64,000 bases of DNA from Paenibacillus sp. GM2 (GTDB lineage: Bacteria; Bacillota; Bacilli; Paenibacillales; Paenibacillaceae): contig NZ_LN831279.1 of NCBI RefSeq assembly GCF_900069005.2, forward strand, positions 2,558,269 through 2,622,268, read 5' to 3'. This document shows, in pieces, positions 51,779-60,449 of the stretch (position 1 is its first letter; each line of letters starts with the position of its first letter). Position numbers and translations under genes: made by a program. The notes below the pieces were generated by a model. That model made no database searches and was not told the DNA's origin. It worked only from the letters and a program-made list of their open reading frames with translations.

Positions 51779-53608
51779 TTATATTTCCGGAAGAAGAATA
51801 CGCATCTCTTCCCATTGCTCCGGCCCTAGCGAAACTTGACGTTGCGCCTTATCCGAGTCCTTCCTGTCTGGAGGCATGAGCAGACCATGAATGCGCCAAT
51901 TCTCATCTCCCTCCAGCCGCTCGGGAATCAGTTCCACCAGCTGCTCGTCCATTCGCAATATGATCTTCGTATCCCACTCCAGGGCCTGCTGAGCGATCTT
52001 CCGCGCGGTAGAAGGATGGTATTTCCTTAATTCCTTCAACCACACTGCGGGAATATCCTGCATTCCGGGGAATAATTGATCCCGTTTGGGTATGGATATG
52101 TCCCGTTCATAGAATTGGTAATCGCGGCCATTGTATATCCAGGCGGGTAGGTCAGCAAAGTCCCGATTCGGAGCCGCTTCTTGCTCCGCTATCTCCGCAG
52201 CGGCCTCCAGCCGTATATACTGCGGCTGCGATGCTTGCCCAAGGCCCGGTCTGGGCGGCGCCAGACCCAGTTCCTCCAGCGCTTTTTCCACCTTGTTCAG
52301 CTGAATGGGATCCACAATAAAAGCGAGCGGACCGATGGGCTCCAACATCTCCATCAGCTCCGGATGGGCGGTGATCCTGCCAGCCGCCTCCTCATCCTTG
52401 CAGCGAAGCAGCTGAACCTCAGCAAGGGAAGTCCGCCCCATCTCTTTGGCCCATTGCTTCAGGGAGAGCAAGACATTATCAGGAATGCCAGCCGAGCCAT
52501 TGTGCAGAAAATCAATAGCTTCCTCGACCGTTCTTCCTTGCTGCGTGGCAGCAGCGATGCTGGTCCGGCTAAGCCGATAAATGGACATGACGTCCATCGT
52601 TACGCTCTCGCAATACAGTTCAAGCTCCCAACGCACCCGAAAGGAAACCTCCGGCGGTACGATAATTTCAAAATCCGGCTGAATATAGAAAAGTGCCTCA
52701 GCGGCAAGTTGAGACTCACTAACCTCACTATTCTGTTGAACAAATACCGGCTTCACACTCCAGCGAAATACAAGCTCTCCATCATGGCTCTCGCCAAGAT
52801 CCATCCAGCCCATCCCGCTGAGGGCCTCCAGCCAGCTTCTCATCCATAACTGCTTATCTTCCGGCAGCTCTCCGGGGAGCATTCGCTGCTCTGTTAATGA
52901 TGCGCAAACTTCACGTATGGAATACCATTGTCGCTCCGCCAAATCCGCTGCGATCAGCCGGAAGGCGAAATGGGATAGAGTAACATCATCAGGTACATAG
53001 CGTAGCAATACCTCACGAAGCAGCTTATCGTTCATCTGCTGCGCAGAACGGCCTAACCATACCGACAGCTCATGAGCATTCAGGCTCCAGGCCCCCCGCT
53101 CCTTGCGGATCAGGCCGAGCGCTAGCAGCATATCAAGCAGCACGGCGGCATGGGCCGGATATGCCTCCTGATGGGGGTAATGCAGATCAAGCCCAACAAG
53201 ATCCTTCTCCGCCAGCTCAATCTGCTCCAACCATTTATTCAGCGATTTCTGGTGAATAGTTCCCTTGGCCGTAAGCGGCAGCCCATGATGGGCAATCCAA
53301 GTCAGGCTGCGGAACAAATCTGCCACAAGCCCCCGCTTGGCAGCCTGAAGCAATGTGATATTGCCAGGTATCACCCGGGCGGAATCAAGGTTGTCCCAAT
53401 GGCTCCAGTAGTTAATTAATACATCCCCGGGAATGTAGTAAAGCCTGTCCCCCCAGGACTTCTTAACGGCGGCAACCCGCCCCTTGCGAAGCATGTCCGG
53501 CAGAGCTGCCCGCAGCTCTGCTCCGCTTAGGCTGTCCACTGCCGCAGCGTTCAATTTGCTTAATGTGAACGGAGCACCGGCGAATTTACGAATTATCGCT
53601 TCGATCAT
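51779..53608 (-). CDS. XPB-helicase partner protein (Helicase_C_3 / XPB N-terminal-like domain)
   Basis: 609 residues without helicase motifs. The middle (about 300-420) has EALFYIQPDFEIIVPPEVSF and CKDEEAAGRITAHPELMEML, which fit the XPB/Ssl2 N-terminal-like (Helicase_C_3) domain found beside bacterial XPB helicases. The first 280 residues look like repeated winged-helix parts (LSGAELRAALPDMLRKGRVA). The C-terminus has LRKYHPSTARKIAQQALEWD and a short beta domain. The start overlaps the helicase stop by 4 bases, so the two should be made together and probably work as a complex. Confidence 0.75.
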   Translation of the reverse strand: MIEAIIRKFAGAPFTLSKLNAAAVDSLSGAELRAALPDMLRKGRVAAVKKSWGDRLYYIPGDVLINYWSHWDNLDSARVIPGNITLLQAAKRGLVADLFRSLTWIAHHGLPLTAKGTIHQKSLNKWLEQIELAEKDLVGLDLHYPHQEAYPAHAAVLLDMLLALGLIRKERGAWSLNAHELSVWLGRSAQQMNDKLLREVLLRYVPDDVTLSHFAFRLIAADLAERQWYSIREVCASLTEQRMLPGELPEDKQLWMRSWLEALSGMGWMDLGESHDGELVFRWSVKPVFVQQNSEVSESQLAAEALFYIQPDFEIIVPPEVSFRVRWELELYCESVTMDVMSIYRLSRTSIAAATQQGRTVEEAIDFLHNGSAGIPDNVLLSLKQWAKEMGRTSLAEVQLLRCKDEEAAGRITAHPELMEMLEPIGPLAFIVDPIQLNKVEKALEELGLAPPRPGLGQASQPQYIRLEAAAEIAEQEAAPNRDFADLPAWIYNGRDYQFYERDISIPKRDQLFPGMQDIPAVWLKELRKYHPSTARKIAQQALEWDTKIILRMDEQLVELIPERLEGDENWRIHGLLMPPDRKDSDKAQRQVSLGPEQWEEMRILLPEI

Positions 53609-55347
53609 GCTTCCGATACCCCCTCAATACTTTTGGAGCCAACGGACTTAAAAGAATGATCCCCGTGTTCCATCATGATCGCATATTCATATCCCTGTTC
53701 GATCAGGAACAACTGTCTGCGCGCAGCAAATTCCTGCTCACGAGTTCCGTCCGAGACGAGGGTGTAAAAATACGCGGTCTCCCCATCCGCCTTCGGACGC
53801 AAAATCCGGCCAAGCCGCTGCGCCTCCTCCTGTCTGGAGCCGAAGCTGCCCGAGATTTGAATGGCTACTGCAGCATCCGGCAGGTCGATAGCAAAATTGG
53901 CTACCTTCGATACAGCCAGCACCTGAATTTGTCGGCTGCGAAAAGCCTGGAAGCACTGCTCTCGTTCGTCCTGCGGCATTCTTCCGGTAATCAATGGGAT
54001 ATCCAGTTCGTCCGCAACCTGGCGCAGCTGCTGTAAATACTGGCCGATGATCAAAATTTGCCGTCCAGCATGACGTTTTAACATTTCTTTTAAGACAGCG
54101 ATTTTATACGGATTCTCCGCTGCAATCCTGAACTTGTCCCGGGCTCCGGCAAGATGGTAGCGCTCCTGAAGAACCGGCGGCATCGCTGCCCGGATCTCCC
54201 GGCATAACACCGTAGCGATATACCCGCGCTCCTCCATCTCCTTCCACGGTACTTCATAGCGTTTGGGCCCGATCAAAGAGAACACATCACACTCTTGGCC
54301 ATCCTCACGCACCAAGGTAGCCGTCAATCCCAAACGCCGGGTCGCCTGAATATCCGCTGTCGCGCGGAATACCGGTGCCGGCAGCAGATGTACCTCATCA
54401 TAAATAATCAGGCCCCAATCCCGTTCATTAAACAGCCCCATATGTTTAAAGCCTTCTTCCTTCTTGCTGCGATGCGTTAATATTTGGTAAGTAGAAACCG
54501 TAACTGCTCTAACCTGCTTCTTCTCCCCAGAATATTCACCGATCATTTCCGAAGTGAGCGTCGTCTTGTCCAGCAGCTCAGCAATCCATTGTCGTACCGA
54601 GGTGACGCTGGAGGTTAAAATCAAAGTCTCGCATTGGAACCGTTCCATAGAAGCAAGACCAATCACCGTCTTCCCTGCCCCACAGGGCAGCACAAGCACA
54701 CCATTGCCTCCTGAGCCTTGCTCCTGATCCCTCGCGAACGCGGCGACGCTTTGCTCCTGATACGGTCTTAGCTTGAACATAGCCCCGTTCGAAGTAACAT
54801 TTCTCAAGGTAAAGGAGAGCGATTGACCAGCATGATACCCCACCTGATCGAGCACAGGATATCCCAAACGGGCCAATTCCTGTTTTACGCTGCCGCGATA
54901 GGCAGCCGGGAGCTTTATGCGCAGCCCGCCGATGCGAGTCAGCCCGAAGGAAGACAAGCTGGGTTCGAGCTCCAACTGGTGAAAAACCTCTTCCTCCTCA
55001 GCTTCCAGCCATAACATTCCCTCCTCGCCTTCGGCAGGAAGCAGCTTTAATTTTCCATACCTTGACACCGTCACCTGAATATCTGAGATGACGGCCGGAG
55101 GAAGCGCCCACCGCGAGATCGACTCCAGGGCATTCACAATCTCTACCGCAGACTTCCCCCCGGCGGCCGCATTCCACAGCGATAGGGGGGTAATACGATA
55201 TGTATGATAATTAGCCGGACTCTTCACCAGCTCAGCCATCTGTATCAATTGTGCCCGCGCTTCTTCAAAGCCGGGATGATTCTTCTCCAGCAATACCGTA
55301 CCGTCCCTCTGTACAATACATGCTCCAGCGGAATTCAAGCGCTGCAC
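53605..55347 (-). CDS. XPB/RAD25-type DNA repair helicase
   Basis: SF2 helicase of 580 residues. Residues about 1-190 form an N-terminal damage-recognition-like region; then LRPYQEQSVAAF (Q-like), LVLPCGAGKTVIGLASMERF (Walker A), DEVHLLPAP (DEVH box) and GLTATLVREDGQE (motif III, with the RED motif of XPB). The second lobe has LITGRMPQDERE and EEAQRLGRILRPK (motif VI). It belongs to the bacterial XPB group; in eukaryotes XPB opens DNA in repair and transcription. A cellular role in this organism is not known. First of the two-gene unit. Confidence 0.92.
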   Translation of the reverse strand: MQRLNSAGACIVQRDGTVLLEKNHPGFEEARAQLIQMAELVKSPANYHTYRITPLSLWNAAAGGKSAVEIVNALESISRWALPPAVISDIQVTVSRYGKLKLLPAEGEEGMLWLEAEEEEVFHQLELEPSLSSFGLTRIGGLRIKLPAAYRGSVKQELARLGYPVLDQVGYHAGQSLSFTLRNVTSNGAMFKLRPYQEQSVAAFARDQEQGSGGNGVLVLPCGAGKTVIGLASMERFQCETLILTSSVTSVRQWIAELLDKTTLTSEMIGEYSGEKKQVRAVTVSTYQILTHRSKKEEGFKHMGLFNERDWGLIIYDEVHLLPAPVFRATADIQATRRLGLTATLVREDGQECDVFSLIGPKRYEVPWKEMEERGYIATVLCREIRAAMPPVLQERYHLAGARDKFRIAAENPYKIAVLKEMLKRHAGRQILIIGQYLQQLRQVADELDIPLITGRMPQDEREQCFQAFRSRQIQVLAVSKVANFAIDLPDAAVAIQISGSFGSRQEEAQRLGRILRPKADGETAYFYTLVSDGTREQEFAARRQLFLIEQGYEYAIMMEHGDHSFKSVGSKSIEGVSEA

Positions 55348-55526
55348 CTTCCTTCATTATTTATTCTCACCCACCAGGAGCTTCTCTCCTCCCGATGGCA
55401 ACTCCTAAGTTATAGCATTTCCAATCCCTCTGAAAAAAGACGAAACCTATTCATTACAACAACTATTATCATAACAAGAGATCAACTAACCTCCAAACGG
55501 TTTGTCATATATTGTATTTTATTGTT

Positions 55527-55569
55527 TGTGAATAAAATCACTATGTCTATTCTTATCCTATATTACAAT
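55527..55569 (+). promoter_or_regulatory. FNR-box promoter of the flavoprotein gene
   Basis: TGTGA-N6-TCACT at 55,527-55,542 is a perfect match to the Bacillus Fnr box. TACAAT at 55,564-55,569 is a good -10, giving a start near 55,576 and placing the box centre at about -41.5, the class II activator position. No good -35 is present, as expected for an activated promoter. The rest of 55,348-55,526 shows nothing recognisable. Confidence 0.65.
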
Positions 55570-55619
55570 AAGAGGGATCTTAAAGAAGCCAAATGCAAAC
55601 GAAGGAGGGGATAACCGCA

Positions 55620-55643
55620 ATGAAATGGGCCGTGAAGAACTAA
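55620..55643 (+). CDS. Candidate 7-codon leader ORF
   Basis: ATG to TAA codes MKWAVKN. A strong ribosome site GAAGGAGGGG lies 6-7 bases before the ATG, stronger than needed by chance. GAAGA (55,634-55,638) and TCTTC (55,644-55,648) can pair across its stop codon. It sits in the predicted leader 88 bases before the flavoprotein gene. Confidence 0.35.
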   Translation: MKWAVKN

Positions 55644-55730
55644 TCTTCCACTTCTCATTTCAAGTTACACTCTCCTTTTTTATGCGCATCTTTAAGTTCT
55701 AATAGAATAGAAAATGGAGGGGTTAAAACC

Positions 55731-57266
55731 ATGCAGAAAAAAGCTGCAGCAATCCTGATTCTCATGTTATCTTTCGCACTCGTTATCGCAGGCTGCGGAA
55801 GCGGGAACCAGAACAAGAAAGATAATCAAGGACAGAACGACACCAAAACAGAAGAGGCCGCTGGCAATGAAGCTGTCTCAGGCGCATCGAAAATGACTTA
55901 CACACCACTGGATCAGCTCCAGGACAAATACGATATCATCATTGTCGGTGCGGGCGGCGCAGGCATGTCTGCCGCACTTGAAGCCAAGAGCAAAGGCTTG
56001 AACCCTGTTATTTTTGAGAAAATGCCGGTTGCCGGCGGGAATACGCTTAAAGCGTCTTCGGGTATGAACGCGTCCGAGACGAAGTTCCAGAAGGAACAAG
56101 GGATTGAGGACAGCAATGATTTATTTTATGAGGAAACTTTAAAAGGTGGCCATGGCACCAACGACAAAGAATTGCTTCGGTTCTTCGTGGACAATTCAGC
56201 CAGCGCAATCGATTGGCTGGATTCCATCGGAATTCGATTGAATAATATTACGATCACCGGCGGCATGGGCGAGAAACGCACACACCGTCCTGAAGATGGA
56301 TCCGCAGTTGGACAATACGTTGCTAACGGATTACTTAAAAATGTCCAAGAAAAGGAAATCCCGTTGTTCGTTAATGCTACTGTGAAGGAAATTACTGAAA
56401 AAGACGGCAAGGTCAACGGTGTTAAGGTTCTCTTTGATGAAAAAGATGAGAAGACCATTACTGCAGACGCTGTAGTCGTTACAACCGGCGGCTACGGCTC
56501 TAATATGGAGATGATCTCCAAAGTTCGCCCGGACTTGGAAGGCCTCGTTACTACGAATCAGGAAGGCAGCACAGGCGATGGCATTCAAATGATTGAAAAG
56601 CTTGGCGGCACGACTGTGGATATGGATCAAATCCAGGTTCACCCGACCGTACAGCAAGATAAATCGTATCTGATCGGAGAAGTGGTACGTGGTGAGGGCT
56701 CTATCCTTGTCTCTAACGAAGGCAAGCGCTTTGTCAATGAACTGGATACACGCGACAAAGTAACAGCAGCTATTAACAAACTGTCGGACAAATCGGCTTA
56801 CCTTGTATTTGATTCCGGTGTGAAATCCCGCGCGAAAGCGATTGAGCAATATGAGAAGATGGGCTTTGTCCTTGCTGGCGATTCAATCGAAGCTCTAGCT
56901 AAAGAAATGGGCGTACCGGCGGATTCCTTGAAGACGACACTCGATACATGGAACAATGCCGTGAAGGACAAGAAGGACGCTGAATTTGGCAGAACAACCG
57001 GCATGGACAACGACCTGTCCAGCGGACCGTTCTACGCGATCAAAATCGGCCCTGGGATTCACTACACCATGGGTGGTGTAAAGATTAATACCAATACCGA
57101 AGTAGTAAATAAAGACGGAGAACCCATCCAAGGTTTATTTGCGGCTGGCGAAGTTGTCGGCGGATTGCATGGCGAGAACCGGATCGGCGGTAACTCCGTT
57201 GCCGAGATCATTATTTTCGGCCGTCAAGCAGGGATCAAATCGGCTGAATACGTTCAAGCACAATAA
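55731..57266 (+). CDS. Secreted fumarate-reductase-like FAD lipoprotein (flavocytochrome c family)
   Basis: 511 residues. Signal peptide MQKKAAAILILMLSFALVIAGC with lipobox VIAGC (Cys 22); then a 45-residue polar linker. FAD-binding fold from YDIIIVGAGGAGMSAALEA (near 69). Residues matching the Shewanella fumarate reductase site are present: QVHPT, NELDTRDK (acid-base Arg), GIHYTMGGV and GENRIGGNS. It has no heme motif and no FMN-binding domain, so its electron donor is unknown. Substrate may be fumarate, urocanate or another enoate. AAATGGAGGGG lies 8 bases before the ATG. The FNR box upstream suggests use without oxygen. Confidence 0.88.
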   Translation: MQKKAAAILILMLSFALVIAGCGSGNQNKKDNQGQNDTKTEEAAGNEAVSGASKMTYTPLDQLQDKYDIIIVGAGGAGMSAALEAKSKGLNPVIFEKMPVAGGNTLKASSGMNASETKFQKEQGIEDSNDLFYEETLKGGHGTNDKELLRFFVDNSASAIDWLDSIGIRLNNITITGGMGEKRTHRPEDGSAVGQYVANGLLKNVQEKEIPLFVNATVKEITEKDGKVNGVKVLFDEKDEKTITADAVVVTTGGYGSNMEMISKVRPDLEGLVTTNQEGSTGDGIQMIEKLGGTTVDMDQIQVHPTVQQDKSYLIGEVVRGEGSILVSNEGKRFVNELDTRDKVTAAINKLSDKSAYLVFDSGVKSRAKAIEQYEKMGFVLAGDSIEALAKEMGVPADSLKTTLDTWNNAVKDKKDAEFGRTTGMDNDLSSGPFYAIKIGPGIHYTMGGVKINTNTEVVNKDGEPIQGLFAAGEVVGGLHGENRIGGNSVAEIIIFGRQAGIKSAEYVQAQ

Positions 57267-57284
57267 GATATTTATCAATAGCCA

Positions 57285-57326
57285 AAGAGCTCGAAAATCG
57301 AAATTGATTTTCGAGCTCTTTTATTT
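57285..57326 (+). terminator. Rho-independent terminator after the flavoprotein gene
   Basis: GAGCTCGAAAATC and GATTTTCGAGCTC, a perfect 13-bp stem with a 6-base loop, then TTTTATTTA. Confidence 0.92.
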
Positions 57327-57370
57327 ATGTAAAATCACCCATGGCATACTTTGACACTTCATGATAATAT

Positions 57371-57397
57371 AATATATCAAGATATTTGAATATATGA
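57371..57397. promoter_or_regulatory. Candidate ArsR operator
   Basis: TATATCAAGATATTTGAATATATGA: imperfect inverted repeat with the TTGAATAT-type core seen in ArsR/SmtB operators. It lies 73 bases before the arsR start, and a dispersed repeat fragment (gaggttgtttaaaggtccgc) follows at 57,408-57,427. Confidence 0.4.
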
Positions 57398-57469
57398 ATT
57401 TTTAAAGAGGTTGTTTAAAGGTCCGCTTTTGAACACACCCTTTAAGGTTTGAAAGGTGGGGGGAATTCT

Positions 57470-57790
57470 ATGAATACCCAATTGCAAGCGTTCAAGGCTG
57501 AATTCTTCAAAGCGTTGGCCCATCCGCTTCGCATTCGTATTCTGGAGCTGCTATGTGAAGGAGGAAGAAGCGTCACTGAAATACAGACTTTGCTGGAAAG
57601 CGAAGGTTCGGCCGTATCCCAGCAGCTTAGTATTTTGCGGGCCAAAAATATCGTGGTCGGAGTCAAGCAAGGCAAGCAGGTCATGTATTCTCTGGTCGAC
57701 CCTATGGTCGCCGATTTATTAGTGATTACCAAAGATATTTTCAACAATCATCTGATCCACATTATTTCTATTTACGAAGACCAGGATTGA
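57470..57790 (+). CDS. ArsR-family transcriptional regulator
   Basis: 106 residues; ATG 57470 follows GGTGGGGGG by 6 bases. Winged helix: FFKALAHPLRIRILELLCEG, then VTEIQTLLESEGSAVSQQLSILRAKNIV (in parts) and GKQVMYSLVDP. The metal box ELCVCD of metal-sensing ArsR proteins is reduced to one Cys (ELLCEGG), so it probably senses something other than a thiophilic metal by that site. It is followed by a SulP transporter gene 25 bases later, most likely its target. Confidence 0.92.
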   Translation: MNTQLQAFKAEFFKALAHPLRIRILELLCEGGRSVTEIQTLLESEGSAVSQQLSILRAKNIVVGVKQGKQVMYSLVDPMVADLLVITKDIFNNHLIHIISIYEDQD

Positions 57791-57815
57791 ACAATTTAAG
57801 AAAGAAGGCTCAGTT

Positions 57816-59507
57816 GTGAATACTCTGTTTACGGGTATTTTCAAGAAATACTCACTCAAGCAATTACAAAAAGACTTAATCGCCGGCATCGTTGTCGGCG
57901 TTATTGCGATTCCGCTTGCTATGTCCTTCGCGATCGCATCCGGCGTAAAGCCGGAGTACGGGATATACACAGCGTGCATCGCCGGGATACTGATCTCCCT
58001 GTTCGGCGGCTCCAAGTTTCAGATCGGAGGGCCGACAGGTGCTTTCGTACCGATCCTGCTCGGTGTCGTGCTCACCTACGGTTATCAGAATCTGCTGATC
58101 GCCGGCATCCTTGCTGGAATCATCTTATGTCTTCTGGGTATATTCAAATTAGGGTCATTAATCAAATTCATTCCAAGGCCTGTCACGGTCGGCTTCACCT
58201 CCGGGATCGCAGTTATTATCTTCACAGGTCAGATCGCCAACTTTCTGGGGCTTATCGGTATCGAGAAGCATGAGACCTTCATCGCAAACATGAAGGAAAT
58301 CGCTATCCATATCGGCACGATAAATATATACAGCGTGATTACAGCGGTGATCTGCCTGGCGATTCTGATCATTATGCCGCGCATCATGCCCAGAATACCG
58401 GCCCCGCTCGTCGGAATCATCGTCTCCAGCCTCATTGCCGGGTGGTTATTCTCTGGCCGTATACCGACCATTGGGTCGACCTTCGGGGTTATACCAAGCA
58501 CGTTGCCGAAATTCCAAATACCGTCCGTGAGCTGGGATACCCTGCAGCTCTTAATCGGCCCGGCCTTTGCAATAGCCATGCTGGGTGCTATTGAATCGCT
58601 ATTATCAGCGGTAGTCGCTGATGGCCTGACCAATACGAAGCATAACAGCAACCGGGAGCTGATCGGCCAAGGGATCGCCAATATCATTACCCCGCTGTTC
58701 GGCGGGATTCCTGCTACCGGGGCAATCGCTCGTACGGCAGCTAATGTGAAGAGCGGAGCAACCTCCAAAGTGTCCGGGGTAATCCATGGAATTTTCGTTC
58801 TGCTCACCCTCCTGCTTCTGGCCCCGCTGGCTTCGCGGATTCCATTAGCAAGCATGGCGCCAATCCTTATGATCGTTGCCTGGAATATGAGTGAGCGGGC
58901 TCACTTCAAGCATATTCTCAAGATGAAATCCGGGGACTCGCTAATTCTTGTCGTCACCTTCCTGCTTACCGTCCTCACAAGCCTGACCATCGCCGTCGAA
59001 GTCGGCCTTGGGCTTGCACTGCTTCTATTCACCAAGAAAATGAGCGAAAGCGTGACGGTCAAAAAATCGCTGCCGAACCATCTCCGCGAAAAGCGCGAGA
59101 AGATCACCCAGCTATGGAACGAATCCAGCAGCGCCCCAACCATTAGTGTATATACCGTAGAAGGTCCTTTATTCTTTGGAGCAGCACAGGATTTTCATGA
59201 GACGGTCGCCAGCTATATTAAGCAGAAGCCGAAGTTTCTTATTTTGCGAATGGGCAATGTCCCTTTCATCGATACGACGGGCGAAGCTTATTTCCGCAGT
59301 ATTATCCATCAATTCAGAGCTCAAGGGGGCAAGCTGTTGATCGCCGGACTGCCGCCTCATGTGAAAGAGACCCTGGTCCATAACGGGCTGTATTATACGA
59401 TCGGAGGAGAGCATTTCTTTGAGCATGTGAACGAAGCAATTACTTTCTCCGTTGAGCGATTGAAGCAAGACAAATTCGATCACGTTCAATCTCTGCGGCT
59501 TTCTTGA
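57816..59507 (+). CDS. SulP-family anion transporter with STAS domain
   Basis: 563 residues, GTG start 57816 with AAGAAGG upstream. N-terminal SulP transport domain of about 10-12 helices, including IPLAMSFAIASGVKPEYGIY and GGPTGAFVPILLG; C-terminal STAS domain from about residue 445 (VYTVEGPLFFGAAQDFHE; FIDTTGEAYFRSI). Carries sulfate, bicarbonate or a similar anion; the exact one cannot be told by eye. Co-transcribed with arsR. Confidence 0.93.
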   Translation: MNTLFTGIFKKYSLKQLQKDLIAGIVVGVIAIPLAMSFAIASGVKPEYGIYTACIAGILISLFGGSKFQIGGPTGAFVPILLGVVLTYGYQNLLIAGILAGIILCLLGIFKLGSLIKFIPRPVTVGFTSGIAVIIFTGQIANFLGLIGIEKHETFIANMKEIAIHIGTINIYSVITAVICLAILIIMPRIMPRIPAPLVGIIVSSLIAGWLFSGRIPTIGSTFGVIPSTLPKFQIPSVSWDTLQLLIGPAFAIAMLGAIESLLSAVVADGLTNTKHNSNRELIGQGIANIITPLFGGIPATGAIARTAANVKSGATSKVSGVIHGIFVLLTLLLLAPLASRIPLASMAPILMIVAWNMSERAHFKHILKMKSGDSLILVVTFLLTVLTSLTIAVEVGLGLALLLFTKKMSESVTVKKSLPNHLREKREKITQLWNESSSAPTISVYTVEGPLFFGAAQDFHETVASYIKQKPKFLILRMGNVPFIDTTGEAYFRSIIHQFRAQGGKLLIAGLPPHVKETLVHNGLYYTIGGEHFFEHVNEAITFSVERLKQDKFDHVQSLRLS

Positions 59508-59550
59508 GTACGGGAACCGATAAGCAATCGTACTCTCTTGTATGACTTAC

Positions 59551-59592
59551 AGCATCCGATGTCCTCCAACAGGAGAGTTCGGATGCTTTTTT
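59551..59592 (+). terminator. Rho-independent terminator after sulP
   Basis: GCATCCGA and TCGGATGC followed by TTTTTTC. Confidence 0.9.
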
Positions 59593-59627
59593 CATTTACA
59601 AACGGCTGAGCTTCGGAAGATATCCCA

Positions 59628-59642
59628 TTGCAAGCGCTTGGT
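59628..59642. promoter_or_regulatory. cre-like site upstream of yhhN
   Basis: TTGCAAGCGCTTGGT matches 14 of 15 positions of WTGNAANCGNWNNCW and has a perfect CAAGCGCTTG core. It lies 123 bases before the YhhN start; no clear promoter was found between, so its role is uncertain. Confidence 0.35.
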
Positions 59643-59764
59643 TGGGGCTGCATTTTCATCTGGCGGTTATCCATCTGAATGCTGAATTGTTATACTGTTT
59701 GCGCCCTCGCCCAATATATATCTGTATAGAGGATTTTATCTTCCAAGGATCCGGAGGTATCAAT

Positions 59765-60415
59765 ATGTTCAAAAAAACGCTGGCCGTGCTCATTCTCATC
59801 ATGGGGCTGATCTACATCTTCGCAAGCTCTGCGCTTATTTTCAAGCTGATTCCGATGTGGCTGATTCTGCTGTACGCTTATTTGCATAGATCCCGGCTCG
59901 ACAAGCGTTATGCTCTGCTTGTGATCACTGGACTTTTCTTCTGCATGCTGGGGGATGGTCTGCTCAGCTATTTTGTCATCGGGCTATCGGCTTTCCTGAT
60001 TGGGCATCTGTTCTACATCGCCGCTTTCATCACGAAATGGAAGTTCTCATGGATTCGATTATGTACGATCATTCCGTTTCTGATCTATGCAGGATTTATA
60101 GCGAACCAACTGGTTCGAGCCATGCATAATACCGACAACGAGGGGCTGATTCTTCCCGTTATGATCTACTTGCTGATCATCCTGTTGATGGGTTGGTTGT
60201 CCATTATGAGCGGAAATATAGGGTCTATGATGGGCAGTACGCTATTTATTATTTCGGATTCAATCCTGGCCTGGAACAAATTCATCTCTGACGTTAGCTA
60301 CTCCGGGATATTGATTATGCTAACGTATTACACAGCTCAATTCTTAATAGCCAATAGTGTGGGTCAGCGGGGACAGCAAACCGATGCTTCTAATACGAAC
60401 AGCCTCGCCCGTTAA
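59765..60415 (+). CDS. YhhN family membrane protein (lysoplasmalogenase-like)
   Basis: 216 residues from ATG 59765, 6 bases after GGAGGT. About eight hydrophobic helices, with the family block RYALLVITGLFFCMLGDGLL and LIGHLFYIAAF and the later IISDSILAWNKF, typical of YhhN/TMEM86. Human TMEM86 hydrolyses lysoplasmalogen; the bacterial role is not clear. An open frame continues upstream to 59642 but has no ribosome site. Confidence 0.88.
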   Translation: MFKKTLAVLILIMGLIYIFASSALIFKLIPMWLILLYAYLHRSRLDKRYALLVITGLFFCMLGDGLLSYFVIGLSAFLIGHLFYIAAFITKWKFSWIRLCTIIPFLIYAGFIANQLVRAMHNTDNEGLILPVMIYLLIILLMGWLSIMSGNIGSMMGSTLFIISDSILAWNKFISDVSYSGILIMLTYYTAQFLIANSVGQRGQQTDASNTNSLAR

Positions 60416-60425
60416 GGGCGAGGCT
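60401..60425. terminator. Hairpin between convergent yhhN and the amidohydrolase gene
   Basis: AGCCTCGCCC and GGGCGAGGCT, a perfect 10-bp stem. The yhhN stop codon lies inside the loop. No long T-run on the plus strand. Confidence 0.7.
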
Positions 60426-60449
60426 GTAATAACACGGGTTGACGTAAGC

